The position numbers and the translations under genes are program-made. This document shows, piece by piece, positions 38,541 through 46,644 of a stretch of DNA of 64,000 bases. Source of the stretch: Alphaproteobacteria bacterium (lineage in GTDB: Bacteria; Pseudomonadota; Alphaproteobacteria; UBA1280; UBA6503); the NCBI GenBank assembly GCA_021774615.1, contig JAJFIW010000023.1, positions 62,001-126,000 of the forward strand, given 5' to 3'. The notes below the pieces were generated by a model that made no database searches, was not told where the DNA came from, and saw only the letters and a list, made by a program, of their open reading frames with translations. Each line of letters begins with the position of its first letter. Positions within the stretch are counted from its first letter, which is position 1.

Positions 38541-38721
38541 AATTTATGTATATAATGATTTCGATAAAAAGAGCAAAGGAAAACCCAACTCTTGCTATCA
38601 TAAGGGCGTTTGATTTACTAGAATGGTTAGCACCAGCGTTACCAATGCTAAGAACGCCAGCAAGAAGGGATATAACCACAGCAATAAAGGTTGTAATCAT
38701 TAGAGTTTTAAAAGTGAACAT
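38530..38721 (-). CDS. Twin-transmembrane small protein (DUF2909-like)
   Basis: A 63-residue protein with two helices (about 5-27 and 43-61) around a short polar loop. The opening MFTFKTLMITTFIAVVISLL and the ALMIARVGFSFALF segment fit the DUF2909 twin-membrane family. TGGAGG lies 5 bases before the ATG at 38721. The 3' end overlaps the end of the GGDEF-EAL gene by 11 bases. DUF2909 genes often lie near cytochrome oxidase assembly genes; none is seen here. Confidence 0.75.
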   Translation of the reverse strand: MFTFKTLMITTFIAVVISLLAGVLSIGNAGANHSSKSNALMIARVGFSFALFIEIIIYINFIR

Positions 38722-38742
38722 GGGAACCTCCAGTTATTATTT

Positions 38743-39666
38743 ATGAAGTATGATACTACGATATTTAGAAGTAATATAAAAAACATTTTCAGATGTTTTA
38801 TTGCTCGTTCTAGTTTAGTTGCCTTGTTGTTGGTAGCTTTTCTATTGCCTGCTGTTGCTCAGGAGAATGTAGAAAAGCCTAAAGGGCTTGTCCCAAATTT
38901 AACGGTTAATATTAAGCTAAACTCAGCCTTAAGCGAGGAAGAGACAGAGTTTTATAGTAAAATTGCGCAAGACCTTATTAATAAATTACCAAGAGAGTTA
39001 AAGCTTGATAAGCAATTGGGTGCGCTAAAAGAATTTGATAGTGCCTACGAGCACATAAATGTAGTTACATATTTACCGCCTACAGATAATGTAGAAACAG
39101 ATAAGCTTATTAAACATTTTAAAGTTAAATTTACCTTTGATGACGAAGACGGGGCTAATAGCGCAGAGCAAGCTGGCGATGTTATTTTCCCGCCTGCATC
39201 ACGTGGAGAAACAATTGTTGGCTTAAAGCAGCCAGACACAACAGAAAAAGCACCAGAAGTAATTAAGAAAGCTGTAATAAAAGTACTACCGCAGGAGCCA
39301 AAAGCAAAACCTGTAACTAGGAAAATGGCTAAGCCAGCTCCTAAAACTAGTGCATCTAGCAGTGTAGAGAAGGTGCGTTTAGTGTTTGATATGGACGAAA
39401 GCTATGTAACGGCACAACATCGTAAAACAGTTATGGACTTTATTAATAATGTACGCCAAAACAATAAAGAGCCTGAAGGGTTTGTTTTTGTGGTTCGCTC
39501 GTATGAGGGGCCTCTTGATGGCGAATACCTTTTAGGTGAAGTTAGACTACGCTTGCTTACTGCATTGTTGCGCCAGCAAGATATCAATGTTTCTCGTAGC
39601 AGAGTTACTGAGATATTCGTACATACAAATAAAGAACAATTTATTGAGATACAACCAATATATTAA
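38743..39666 (+). CDS. Periplasmic protein with a possible OmpA-like C-terminal domain
   Basis: 307 residues. A long basic N-terminus followed by a hydrophobic run ending VAQ suggests a signal peptide or anchor (residues about 25-42). The middle holds a mixed domain and a Lys/Pro-rich linker (about 165-205). The C-terminal 100 residues (VRLVFDMDESYVTAQHRKTV ... GEVRLRLLTALLRQQDINVS) follow the OmpA/MotB strand-helix pattern, which would bind peptidoglycan, but the key Asp/Arg pair is not clear. Tentative. Divergent from the DUF2909 gene and upstream of ferredoxin. Confidence 0.5.
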   Translation: MKYDTTIFRSNIKNIFRCFIARSSLVALLLVAFLLPAVAQENVEKPKGLVPNLTVNIKLNSALSEEETEFYSKIAQDLINKLPRELKLDKQLGALKEFDSAYEHINVVTYLPPTDNVETDKLIKHFKVKFTFDDEDGANSAEQAGDVIFPPASRGETIVGLKQPDTTEKAPEVIKKAVIKVLPQEPKAKPVTRKMAKPAPKTSASSSVEKVRLVFDMDESYVTAQHRKTVMDFINNVRQNNKEPEGFVFVVRSYEGPLDGEYLLGEVRLRLLTALLRQQDINVSRSRVTEIFVHTNKEQFIEIQPIY

Positions 39667-39689
39667 TATGTTTAGAACTAGGAGATAAC

Positions 39690-40001
39690 ATGACTAAGAT
39701 TTTATTTAAGACTGAAGATGGTATAAAAGAAACAACTTTGAATAAAGGTGAGAGAGTTCTTAGTGCCGCTTTTAAACTTGGTCTTGATGAAAAAGGTTTT
39801 GGCGAGTGTGGTGGGAACTGTGTATGCAGTACATGCCATATTTTTGTGGAAAAAGGTCTGGAGTCTTTCCCTGCAACATCAACTTGTGAAGAGGATCTGC
39901 TAGACACTGTTTTCAATTATCGTGAGAACTCGCGTTTGGCATGCCAGCTTGTATTACAACAAGATGCTGACGAAATAATTGTAGAAGTGCCAAGTAAGTA
40001 G
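39690..40001 (+). CDS. fdx: Adrenodoxin-type [2Fe-2S] ferredoxin
   Basis: 103-residue electron carrier for iron-sulphur cluster assembly or related reductive steps. The cluster ligands follow C-x5-C-x2-C...C: Cys40, Cys46, Cys49 and Cys85 (ECGGNCVCSTCH and LACQL). An additional cysteine, Cys44, sits inside the binding loop, which is unusual. AGGAG lies upstream of the ATG. No isc or hsc genes are adjacent. Four strong hairpins follow the gene. Confidence 0.93.
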   Translation: MTKILFKTEDGIKETTLNKGERVLSAAFKLGLDEKGFGECGGNCVCSTCHIFVEKGLESFPATSTCEEDLLDTVFNYRENSRLACQLVLQQDADEIIVEVPSK

Positions 40002-40006
40002 ATACT

Positions 40007-40046
40007 ATAGCCGTTTAACTTTGTACTTACATAGTTAAACGGCTAT
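40007..40046 (+). other. Hairpin 1 of a four-hairpin array
   Basis: A perfect 14-bp stem ATAGCCGTTTAACT / AGTTAAACGGCTAT (40007-40020 and 40033-40046) with a 12-base loop, 5 bases after the fdx stop. No T-run follows, so it is not a classical intrinsic terminator. Confidence 0.8.
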
Positions 40047-40068
40047 GGGCACAAACTGTTTTGTGCCC
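40047..40068 (+). other. Hairpin 2 of a four-hairpin array
   Basis: A perfect 9-bp stem GGGCACAAA / TTTGTGCCC (40047-40055 and 40060-40068) with a 4-base loop, directly abutting hairpin 1. Confidence 0.8.
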
Positions 40069-40082
40069 CACTAGTGAAGTCT

Positions 40083-40103
40083 AACTGCGGTATATACGCA
40101 GTT
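40083..40103 (+). other. Hairpin 3 of a four-hairpin array
   Basis: A perfect 7-bp stem AACTGCG / CGCAGTT (40083-40089 and 40097-40103) with a 7-base loop. The palindrome CACTAGTG lies between hairpins 2 and 3 (40069-40076). Confidence 0.7.
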
Positions 40104-40120
40104 TAAGTGGAGCTTAGTGC

Positions 40121-40147
40121 AACTTAAGGCCATGCAGGCCTTAAGTT
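40121..40147 (+). other. Hairpin 4 of a four-hairpin array
   Basis: A perfect 11-bp stem AACTTAAGGCC / GGCCTTAAGTT (40121-40131 and 40137-40147) with a 5-base loop. It ends 28 bases before the GH3-like start codon. TTAAGT (40103-40108) could pair instead with its left arm, so an alternative fold exists. Confidence 0.8.
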
Positions 40148-40175
40148 AAATTACTATACTTAACAAGAGGGTTAA

Positions 40176-41750
40176 ATGGCTAAAGAGAATTCTCAACTCA
40201 AACAACAATACCAGCAACTAAAGCTGGTTCTATCTGCTGTATCTAATAGCAGCATTGGTAAGCACTTTGGCCTTAACGAGATCCCCGATAGTATCTTTAA
40301 GAAAACAGAAAAAGCACATATTGCCTTTGTTGAGAATACAGACATTATGTCGTACGAGTCTTTTATACATTTGCTTGGTGGGCTAGCAGAAGAAGATAAA
40401 GTAGAATATGTCATCCAAGACTTACTCCTGAGGCCTAATTTATTAACCAACAAAGAGTTTGGAGGGCTTTGCCCTTTACATTGGCAAAATGGGATTTTAC
40501 CAATAACAAAATTCCAGCTTGAGATGATGGTAAATAAGCAGGAAGATTTCCATAAAAAGATATTTAAGGAAAATAACTTAGGTTCTAAATCAATACCATT
40601 CAATATATACAAGCACCCACTCCTAACTTTGTTTGGCGAGCAGCGTGTTCCGTGTACTGGTATTGATACGTTATTAGCGCAACCAAGAAAGAAATTTTTT
40701 GGAACAACAAATGTTGCAATGCCCAATATAGATGTTTTGCAAGCAGCAGGTAAGAGCGAGTCTCAGCGCCTTAAGGTATACTCAGAGTTATTAGAACAGC
40801 ATGGGAATAAGGTCGAGGTATTACGTACATCAGCACGGTTGTTGTCAGATATTGGCTTCCAATTGACATCCCAACGCCAACGTAACGTAAGGTTGCCAGA
40901 GGTATGCCCTAATTTAAAAGCAGTTATATTAAAATCTATAGATATGTCTCCTTATCAAGTAGGTATGAGTAACTTTATGCAGGGGCAAAATGTCCCAATT
41001 TATGGCGAGGTCTATACATCATTTGGGCTTTTTGGGAACTCAGTAAAAAATGGTAACGTTGACGACATCCAACCAGTGTTAGATGCAGGTGTATTCTTTG
41101 AATTTATCCCTATTGAAGACATTGACGAGTCCACAGGGAAACTTAAGTCTATTTGCCGCCGCCTAGATGTAGCTAATATTGAAGAGAACCAAGAATATGT
41201 ATTAATAGTTAGCTCGGTCGCAGGGCTTTTAGGGCTTAATACTAATATTGTAGTGCGGATTAAGAACAAGGACCCACTTGTGCTTAATTTTGTACGCCCT
41301 TTGCTTGTTCTCAATGGCCTAAATGAAAAGCTTTCTTCTGACCAAACAACATCTATAATCAAAGAGCTAAACGACGTTATTGTAAAGTCATACCAGTTAT
41401 ATATGCGTGAGTACATGGTGGGTGACCATATCGACAGAGAACAGGCTATATGGGTAATAGAGCTAAACCAAGACCCAAAAGATGTCAGCCCTCAAGTATT
41501 AAAAAGTATTGTTAATCGGATCCATCTGGAGCTATCAAAAGTTAACCGCAGCTATTTGCGTGCTTTAGATAAAGGGTCTTTTTATGCTCCAATTTTCTCG
41601 TTCGTTCCTCCAGGCACGTTTTTGCAGGTAGGAAGATCAAAAATATTTGGTCATTTCGATTTAACACCAGAAGGGCGGTACGTTCGGCGTATTATGTCTC
41701 GAGCTGGAGAGAGTCAAGTTAAGGTACGCGCAGTAAAGATTAGCTCTTAA
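40176..41750 (+). CDS. GH3-like protein with an eroded nucleotide-binding motif
   Basis: 524 residues, in the size range of the GH3 acyl-adenylate amido-synthetase family. Colinear landmarks: an FGTT element (about 174-177) where GH3 has SSGTT; GEVYTSFGLFGN; AGVFFEFIPIED (from residue 304) matching the YFEFLP region; an ENQEYVLIVSSVAGLLGLN segment; and VLNGLNEKLS near the start of the C-terminal lobe. The GH3 motif GLYRYRxGDxV reads GLLGLNTNIVV (350-360), so the Arg and Asp that handle ATP are absent. It is probably a non-adenylating relative. Assignment is by pattern; function unknown. Four hairpins precede it and a long inverted repeat follows. Confidence 0.55.
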   Translation: MAKENSQLKQQYQQLKLVLSAVSNSSIGKHFGLNEIPDSIFKKTEKAHIAFVENTDIMSYESFIHLLGGLAEEDKVEYVIQDLLLRPNLLTNKEFGGLCPLHWQNGILPITKFQLEMMVNKQEDFHKKIFKENNLGSKSIPFNIYKHPLLTLFGEQRVPCTGIDTLLAQPRKKFFGTTNVAMPNIDVLQAAGKSESQRLKVYSELLEQHGNKVEVLRTSARLLSDIGFQLTSQRQRNVRLPEVCPNLKAVILKSIDMSPYQVGMSNFMQGQNVPIYGEVYTSFGLFGNSVKNGNVDDIQPVLDAGVFFEFIPIEDIDESTGKLKSICRRLDVANIEENQEYVLIVSSVAGLLGLNTNIVVRIKNKDPLVLNFVRPLLVLNGLNEKLSSDQTTSIIKELNDVIVKSYQLYMREYMVGDHIDREQAIWVIELNQDPKDVSPQVLKSIVNRIHLELSKVNRSYLRALDKGSFYAPIFSFVPPGTFLQVGRSKIFGHFDLTPEGRYVRRIMSRAGESQVKVRAVKISS

Positions 41751-41914
41751 ATATCTATCCCCCAAAGGGTTATTAGAGCGATATTTTACTTTTTTCAAAC
41801 TTTCGCGTATGCCGCACGTATAAGTATACGTTTGCGTTTCCACGGTTTTTCAAAAAGCAAAATCTCATCTCTAACCGCCCCTATGGGGCTTAACTCCTTT
41901 GGAGGATAGATATT
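41750..41914. repeat. Long imperfect inverted repeat forming a rod-like fold
   Basis: The outer arms 41750-41769 and 41895-41914 pair in 19 of 20 positions, counting one G-U pair, with one C-A mismatch. Inside, 41780-41794 pairs imperfectly with 41852-41864. A central hairpin ACGTATA / TATACGT (41816-41822 and 41825-41831) is extended by CGC / GCG. GCCCC-TAT-GGGGC (41877-41889) forms a side hairpin. The element fills nearly all the space between two convergent stops (41750 and 41923). Confidence 0.8.
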
Positions 41915-41922
41915 AAATGATA

Positions 41923-43854
41923 TTAAATATCTAACTCTTGCACTTCACGAGCATGAGCACGGATAAAGTGTAGGCGGTCTTCGGGGTTTTTGCCCATAAG
42001 GCGGCGTACTATATTTTCGGCCTCCGCAACACTTTCTATCTTAATTTGTAGGAGCTTGCGGTTTTTAGGTTCCATAGTGGTTGTTTTTAATTGAGCCGCA
42101 GGCATTTCACCCAGCCCCTTAAACCGAGATATATCTATTTTGCGCCCTTTAAACTTACCAGCTAGTAGTTTATCTTTTTCATTATCGTCTTGAACATAAA
42201 CAGACTCGTTGCCAACAGTAATTTTATATAATGGCGGTAATGCTAAATAAACATGACCTTTTTGGATAAGTTGCGGCATTTCTTGATATAAAAACGTAAG
42301 GAGTAGGGTAGCGATGTGCGCCCCATCAACATCCGCATCGGTCATAATAATAATACGTTCGTAGCGTAAGTTGTCGCGGTTAAATTGTTTGCCTGTACCG
42401 CAACCTAAAGCTTGAATTAAGTCTTTAATTTCTTGGTTAGCTGCCATTTTATCTTTTGTGGCACTAGCAACGTTAAGGATTTTACCTTTTAGGGGTAAAA
42501 TAGCTTGTTTTTTACGGTCGCGTGCTTGCTTGGCACTTCCTCCCGCAGAGTCACCCTCGACGATAAAAATTTCTGTGTCTTTTGCGCCTTTATCCGAGCA
42601 GTCAGTCAACTTGCCAGGAAGGCGAGTTCTTTGGCTAGTAGCAGTTTTACGCTTTACTTCTAGTGCTTTTCTGCGGTTTTGGCGTTCTTCAGCCCGTTCA
42701 ATTACCTTTTGTAGTAAAGCGTCAGCACTTTCAGGGGTTGCTGCTAGCCATAGGTCAAAAGGGTCACGGATGGTGTTTTCTACAAGGCGTGTGGTGTCAG
42801 CGTTTGTTAGTTTTTCTTTTGTCTGCCCTTGGAATTGCGGCTGCGGGATAAATACGCTCAACATAGCGCATGCACCATTGAACACATCTTCAGCTGTAAT
42901 TTGTATGTTTTTCTTTAAGCTTCCACGCATTTCGCCGTAAGCACGTAAAGATTTGAAAATTGCATTACGAAGCCCAGTTTCGTGCGTCCCACCATTTATT
43001 GTAGGGATAGTATTGCAGTAGCTGCTAAATAGCTCTTCTTCGTCTAGTGGCCAGCCTATAACCCATTCTACTTTACCAGAGCCACCAGTTAAATCAGTAT
43101 TACCAGCAAAGAATGTGTCGGTTAGCATCATCCGTTCACCCATTTCTTGCTGCAAGAAATCTTCAAGCCCTTTCGGGAAATGGAATGATGCTTCTCTTTC
43201 TTCTCCTGCTTCTTCAGGTGCTGCTTCGTCTTTCCAGTGGATTGTTACACCACGGTACAAATAAGCTTTTGAACGCACAAGGCGGAAGAGGCGGCTTGGA
43301 ATAAACTTACTGTCAGCACCAAAAATAGTTTGATCCGGGGTAAATGTAATCTGTGTACCTTTGCGGTTTTTTATGGGGCCCAAGTCTTGCAGTTCAGAGG
43401 TAGCCAGCCCTCTAGAGAAAGATTGGCAATATAAATTACCATCACGCGCAACTTCAACCGACATGTTCTCAGACAGAGCATTAACAACTGATACCCCAAC
43501 CCCATGTAACCCACCAGAGGTAGAGTATGCTTTATTAGAAAACTTCCCGCCCGAGTGCAAAGTTGTAAGAATAACTTCAAGAGCAGATTTGTTCTGGTAT
43601 TTAGGGTGTGGATCAACAGGTATACCACGGCCATTATCACGAATGGTTATAGTGTTTTTATTATGGAGGGTTACCCATATTTTGTCGGCATGGCCAGCAA
43701 CTGCCTCATCCATAGAGTTATCAAGAACTTCAGCAACAAGGTGGTGAAGAGCTGTTGTGTCAGTCCCTCCAATGTACATGCCAGGGCGTAAGCGTACAGG
43801 CTCTAGGCCTTCTAGGACTTCAATATCTTTAGCGGTGTACGTTTGTGCTGTCAT
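41923..43854 (-). CDS. parE: DNA topoisomerase IV subunit B
   Basis: 643 residues, shorter than GyrB (about 800), as expected for ParE. ATPase motifs: EVLDNSMDEAVAG (Mg/ATP Asn), DNGRGIPV and GGLHGVGVSVVNALS. Toprim motifs: VEGDSAGG and DADVDGAH. QKGHVYLALPPLYKI also fits. ParE rather than GyrB is supported by TDTTALHHLVAEVLDN and the length. It forms ParC2ParE2 to decatenate chromosomes. parC is not in the window. The thioesterase gene lies 2 bases upstream in the same direction. Confidence 0.93.
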   Translation of the reverse strand: MTAQTYTAKDIEVLEGLEPVRLRPGMYIGGTDTTALHHLVAEVLDNSMDEAVAGHADKIWVTLHNKNTITIRDNGRGIPVDPHPKYQNKSALEVILTTLHSGGKFSNKAYSTSGGLHGVGVSVVNALSENMSVEVARDGNLYCQSFSRGLATSELQDLGPIKNRKGTQITFTPDQTIFGADSKFIPSRLFRLVRSKAYLYRGVTIHWKDEAAPEEAGEEREASFHFPKGLEDFLQQEMGERMMLTDTFFAGNTDLTGGSGKVEWVIGWPLDEEELFSSYCNTIPTINGGTHETGLRNAIFKSLRAYGEMRGSLKKNIQITAEDVFNGACAMLSVFIPQPQFQGQTKEKLTNADTTRLVENTIRDPFDLWLAATPESADALLQKVIERAEERQNRRKALEVKRKTATSQRTRLPGKLTDCSDKGAKDTEIFIVEGDSAGGSAKQARDRKKQAILPLKGKILNVASATKDKMAANQEIKDLIQALGCGTGKQFNRDNLRYERIIIMTDADVDGAHIATLLLTFLYQEMPQLIQKGHVYLALPPLYKITVGNESVYVQDDNEKDKLLAGKFKGRKIDISRFKGLGEMPAAQLKTTTMEPKNRKLLQIKIESVAEAENIVRRLMGKNPEDRLHFIRAHAREVQELDI

Positions 43855-43856
43855 GC

Positions 43857-44267
43857 TCAGTTTACTATCTCCTTGATAGGAAGGGGTTTTAAATCGTCAC
43901 CTACTGCAACCATAACCATTGTTGCTGTAGCTATAAGGTCTGCATGTTTGTCTCCACTAGCTGGGGTGTTGCGCCATGCTTCGATAGAGCTAGTTATTGA
44001 TGTTTTGCCTCTTTTAACAGTCTTTGCATAAAATGTTAGGTATTCATTTGCAAAAACAGGGGCTAAAAACCCAGAATCTTTTACACTAACTAATACTACC
44101 TTATGCCCCACTTGTTCCATAGCATAGCCAGAAGCAGCAAGGTCAAAATACGAAAGTATAGCGCCACCAAAAACTGTACCATGATGGTTAAGGTCGTTTG
44201 GAGTAATAAGCACTTTAAGTGCAATTTCACCACGTTCTGTATATTTAGTGTTTATATGTTGTTCCAT
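43857..44267 (-). CDS. YciA-type acyl-CoA thioesterase
   Basis: 136-residue single hot-dog-fold thioesterase. The signature NHHGTVFGGAILSYFDLAAS carries the helix with the catalytic acid, here Asp in SYFDLAA, and VSVKDSGFLAPV follows the YciA/Acot pattern. It hydrolyses acyl-CoAs; chain-length preference cannot be told. The gene ends 2 bases before parE and is probably co-transcribed with it. Divergent from pgsA. Confidence 0.87.
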   Translation of the reverse strand: MEQHINTKYTERGEIALKVLITPNDLNHHGTVFGGAILSYFDLAASGYAMEQVGHKVVLVSVKDSGFLAPVFANEYLTFYAKTVKRGKTSITSSIEAWRNTPASGDKHADLIATATMVMVAVGDDLKPLPIKEIVN

Positions 44268-44379
44268 GACCTAAAACTAATCTGTTGGACTGTTTTTGTA
44301 AATATATTTTACTACTTGTTTTGCAATAATACACATATAACGCTATTCTAAGTTGTGTTTTATAAAAACTGAGGCTCAA

Positions 44380-44958
44380 ATGAAGAAAAATATACCTAAT
44401 ATTCTTACTTTTATGCGAATTGCCCTTGTACCATTATTTGTGATTTGCTTTTTTCTACCTAACCCTCAGATAGGTTCAATTCTTGCTTTTATTGTATTTA
44501 TTATTGCAGGCACTACTGACTGGCTAGACGGCTATTTAGCGCGTAAATGGAAAGTAGAGAGTGATATTGGTAAATGCTTTGACCCCATCGCCGATAAGTT
44601 ATTAGTGCTAGTTTCTCTTTATGTTGTAGTTTGGCAAGAGGGGGCATTGTTGTTTCCAGCTATTATTATTGCTGGGCGAGAAATTATAGTGTCAGGCCTT
44701 CGCGAGCACTTAGCTAATAGCAATATAAAACTAAATGTTACGCCACTTGCAAAAATAAAAACAGCTGTACAAATGGCAGCAATATCAATATTTATTATTT
44801 TGCCCGCATTACCTAGTTCTATGGCTCTGGTTATAATGGATGGCCTTGGTATATGGGCAATGTGGATTGCCGCTGCACTAACAGTATTTACAGGTGTTGA
44901 CTATGTGGTTAAAGCTTTCGAATATTTCAAGAAAAGCCAGCCTAGCTCTGAAAACTAA
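44380..44958 (+). CDS. pgsA: Phosphatidylglycerophosphate synthase
   Basis: CDP-diacylglycerol--glycerol-3-phosphate 3-phosphatidyltransferase, the committed step to phosphatidylglycerol. The CDP-alcohol transferase motif D-G-x2-A-R-x8-G-x3-D-x3-D is complete, starting at Asp50 (DGYLARKWKVES, GKCFDPIAD). About 192 residues with several membrane helices. The ATG at 44380 with GAGG 5 bases upstream is preferred to a GTG at 44353. The gene converges with glnA and shares a hairpin at its 3' end. Confidence 0.94.
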   Translation: MKKNIPNILTFMRIALVPLFVICFFLPNPQIGSILAFIVFIIAGTTDWLDGYLARKWKVESDIGKCFDPIADKLLVLVSLYVVVWQEGALLFPAIIIAGREIIVSGLREHLANSNIKLNVTPLAKIKTAVQMAAISIFIILPALPSSMALVIMDGLGIWAMWIAAALTVFTGVDYVVKAFEYFKKSQPSSEN

Positions 44959-44968
44959 ACTGGCTTTT
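44932..44968. terminator. Probable terminator between pgsA and glnA
   Basis: A 9-bp stem AAAAGCCAG / CTGGCTTTT with a 19-base loop overlaps the pgsA stop codon and lies before the convergent glnA stop (44974). The long loop makes it weaker than the other terminators in the window. Confidence 0.5.
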
Positions 44969-44973
44969 GTATA

Positions 44974-46377
44974 TTATCTCGAGTAATACATCTCAAATTC
45001 AACAGGCTGTGGTGTATGGTTGAGGCGCATAACATCTTGCTGTTTAATCGCAATGTACGAGTCAATCATATCATCATCAAACACCCCACCTTGCTTTAAG
45101 AACTCACGATCTTCGTTTAAGGCAGATAACGCTTCTTCTAAAGAGCTACAAACCTCTGGTAGGTCATTGCTAGTAGCTTCGTATAAGTCTTCTGTTTGTG
45201 GCTCACCAGGGTGGATACGGTTGTTGATACCATCTAGCCCTGCCATTAACATTGCTGAAAAAGCAAGGTAAGGGTTCGCCATACAGTCAGGGAACCTTGT
45301 CTCTACCCGTTTTGCACTACTAGACGTTACCGCAGGGATACGAATAGCCGCCGAACGGTTATGGCTACCATAAGCTAATATAACTGGTGCCTCAAAGCCT
45401 GGGATGAGGCGTTTATAGCTATTGGTTGATGGGTTAGTAAAAGCATTTAGTGCTTTTGCATGTTTAATAATCCCACCGATATAGAACAAAGCTTCTTCAG
45501 ATAGCCCGTCGTACATGTCACCAGAGAAAACATTCTTTTTCTTCTTCCAGATAGAATGATGAACATGCATCCCGCTGCCATTATCGCCAAAAATAGGCTT
45601 AGGCATAAAGGTTGCTGTCCTGCCGTATAGCTCGCAAACATTATGTACAATGTATTTAAACATTAGTACTTCATCAGCTTTTGCTTGCGCAGTATTAAAT
45701 TTTGCACCAACTTCGCATTGCCCTGCGGTTCCAACTTCATGGTGGTGGAGTTGGGACTCAATCCCCACTCGGTCAAGAACCTTGCAAATTTCCGAGCGGA
45801 TATCGTGCATTTTATCTACTGGTGCAGTTGCAAAGTACCCTCCTTTTATTCCAGGAACGTGCCCATTGTTGCCTTCTTCAAGTTTATTGCCTGTATTCCA
45901 TGCGCCATTACATGCATCAATGCTATGCATGCTTTCGTGTGCAGTATTCTTGTATAGGATGTTATCAAAAATGAAAAACTCTAGCTCGGGGCCAAAAAAT
46001 GCTTGGTCGCCAACGCCTATTTCTTTTAAATAGGCTTCTGCACGTGCTGCAATGCCTCGAGGGTCTTTGTTATAAATTTGGTTTGTGGTTGGATCTAAAA
46101 TATCGCAAAAGAAAACCATAGTAGAATGAGAAGTAAAGGGGTCTATAAAATAAGCGCTTGGGTCGGGTCTAAAAAACATGTCAGACTTATTAATATGCCG
46201 CCATCCTGCGATAGATGAACCATCAAAATTTGAGCCTTTTTCAAAGATTTCAGTGCTTAAATCTCTTGCAGGGATTGTTATTTGGTGGCTAACACCATTA
46301 AAGTCTGAGAAACGAAAACCAACAAATTCAATAGCATCTGTTTCAATAAGATTAAAAATATCTTTTAGTGCTGTCAT
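44974..46377 (-). CDS. glnA: Glutamine synthetase, type I
   Basis: ATP-dependent amidation of glutamate, the main ammonium assimilation step; dodecamer. 467 residues. Signatures: FDGSSIAGW, EVGTAGQCEVG, FGDNGSGMHVHHS and NRSAAIRIP. The adenylylation-site region is present (GEPQTEDLYEATSNDLPE, Tyr near residue 398), so covalent control by GlnE is possible. It is alone, without glnB beside it. A sigma-54-type promoter lies 103-119 bases upstream. Confidence 0.97.
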   Translation of the reverse strand: MTALKDIFNLIETDAIEFVGFRFSDFNGVSHQITIPARDLSTEIFEKGSNFDGSSIAGWRHINKSDMFFRPDPSAYFIDPFTSHSTMVFFCDILDPTTNQIYNKDPRGIAARAEAYLKEIGVGDQAFFGPELEFFIFDNILYKNTAHESMHSIDACNGAWNTGNKLEEGNNGHVPGIKGGYFATAPVDKMHDIRSEICKVLDRVGIESQLHHHEVGTAGQCEVGAKFNTAQAKADEVLMFKYIVHNVCELYGRTATFMPKPIFGDNGSGMHVHHSIWKKKKNVFSGDMYDGLSEEALFYIGGIIKHAKALNAFTNPSTNSYKRLIPGFEAPVILAYGSHNRSAAIRIPAVTSSSAKRVETRFPDCMANPYLAFSAMLMAGLDGINNRIHPGEPQTEDLYEATSNDLPEVCSSLEEALSALNEDREFLKQGGVFDDDMIDSYIAIKQQDVMRLNHTPQPVEFEMYYSR

Positions 46378-46479
46378 GGGGGGAGGCCTCTATTTACTGT
46401 TTGTGATTTGCTTAACTTAGCATAAAAAAATAAAAGATAAAATCTTATTAGGTATGTAACTATTTGTATAAAAAGGGGT

Positions 46480-46496
46480 GGCAACAATCGTGCCAA
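46480..46496 (-). promoter_or_regulatory. Sigma-54 promoter for glnA
   Basis: On the reverse strand the sequence reads TTGGCACG-ATTG-TTGCC. It matches the -24/-12 consensus YTGGCACG-N4-TTGCW at every position but the last, and has the required 10 bases between the GG (46494-46493) and GC (46482-46481) doublets. Transcription would start near 46469, leaving a leader of about 90 bases before the glnA ATG at 46377. A weak dyad GGTG-CTA-CACC at 46526-46536 lies upstream and may or may not be an activator site. Confidence 0.75.
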
Positions 46497-46644
46497 AAAT
46501 CGACATATTTTAGCTGTATTTTTAGGGTGCTACACCTTGCGATTAACATAAAAAAGTACCATAATTTATTGTATGCATAGTTGTTTATATATGAGCAATT
46601 ATAGTCGATTTAAACATAACCACTTAATCTAGGAGAATATTTTC

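Noticed and set aside
38546-38746. A 66-residue forward-strand frame
   Set aside because: It is the antisense of the DUF2909-like gene, which has a clear ribosome site and a family-like sequence.
41750-41914. Naming the long inverted repeat as 6S RNA
   Set aside because: The rod-like shape is suggestive, but I see no conserved 6S sequence, and the position exactly between convergent stops fits a terminator or repeat element equally well.
42458-42940. A 160-residue forward-strand frame inside parE
   Set aside because: It is antisense to conserved toprim and ATPase-linker regions of parE, with no ribosome site or recognisable motif.
46526-46536. GGTG-CTA-CACC as an NtrC binding site upstream of glnA
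   Set aside because: It is only a 4+4 dyad and does not match the NtrC consensus well enough to be called.
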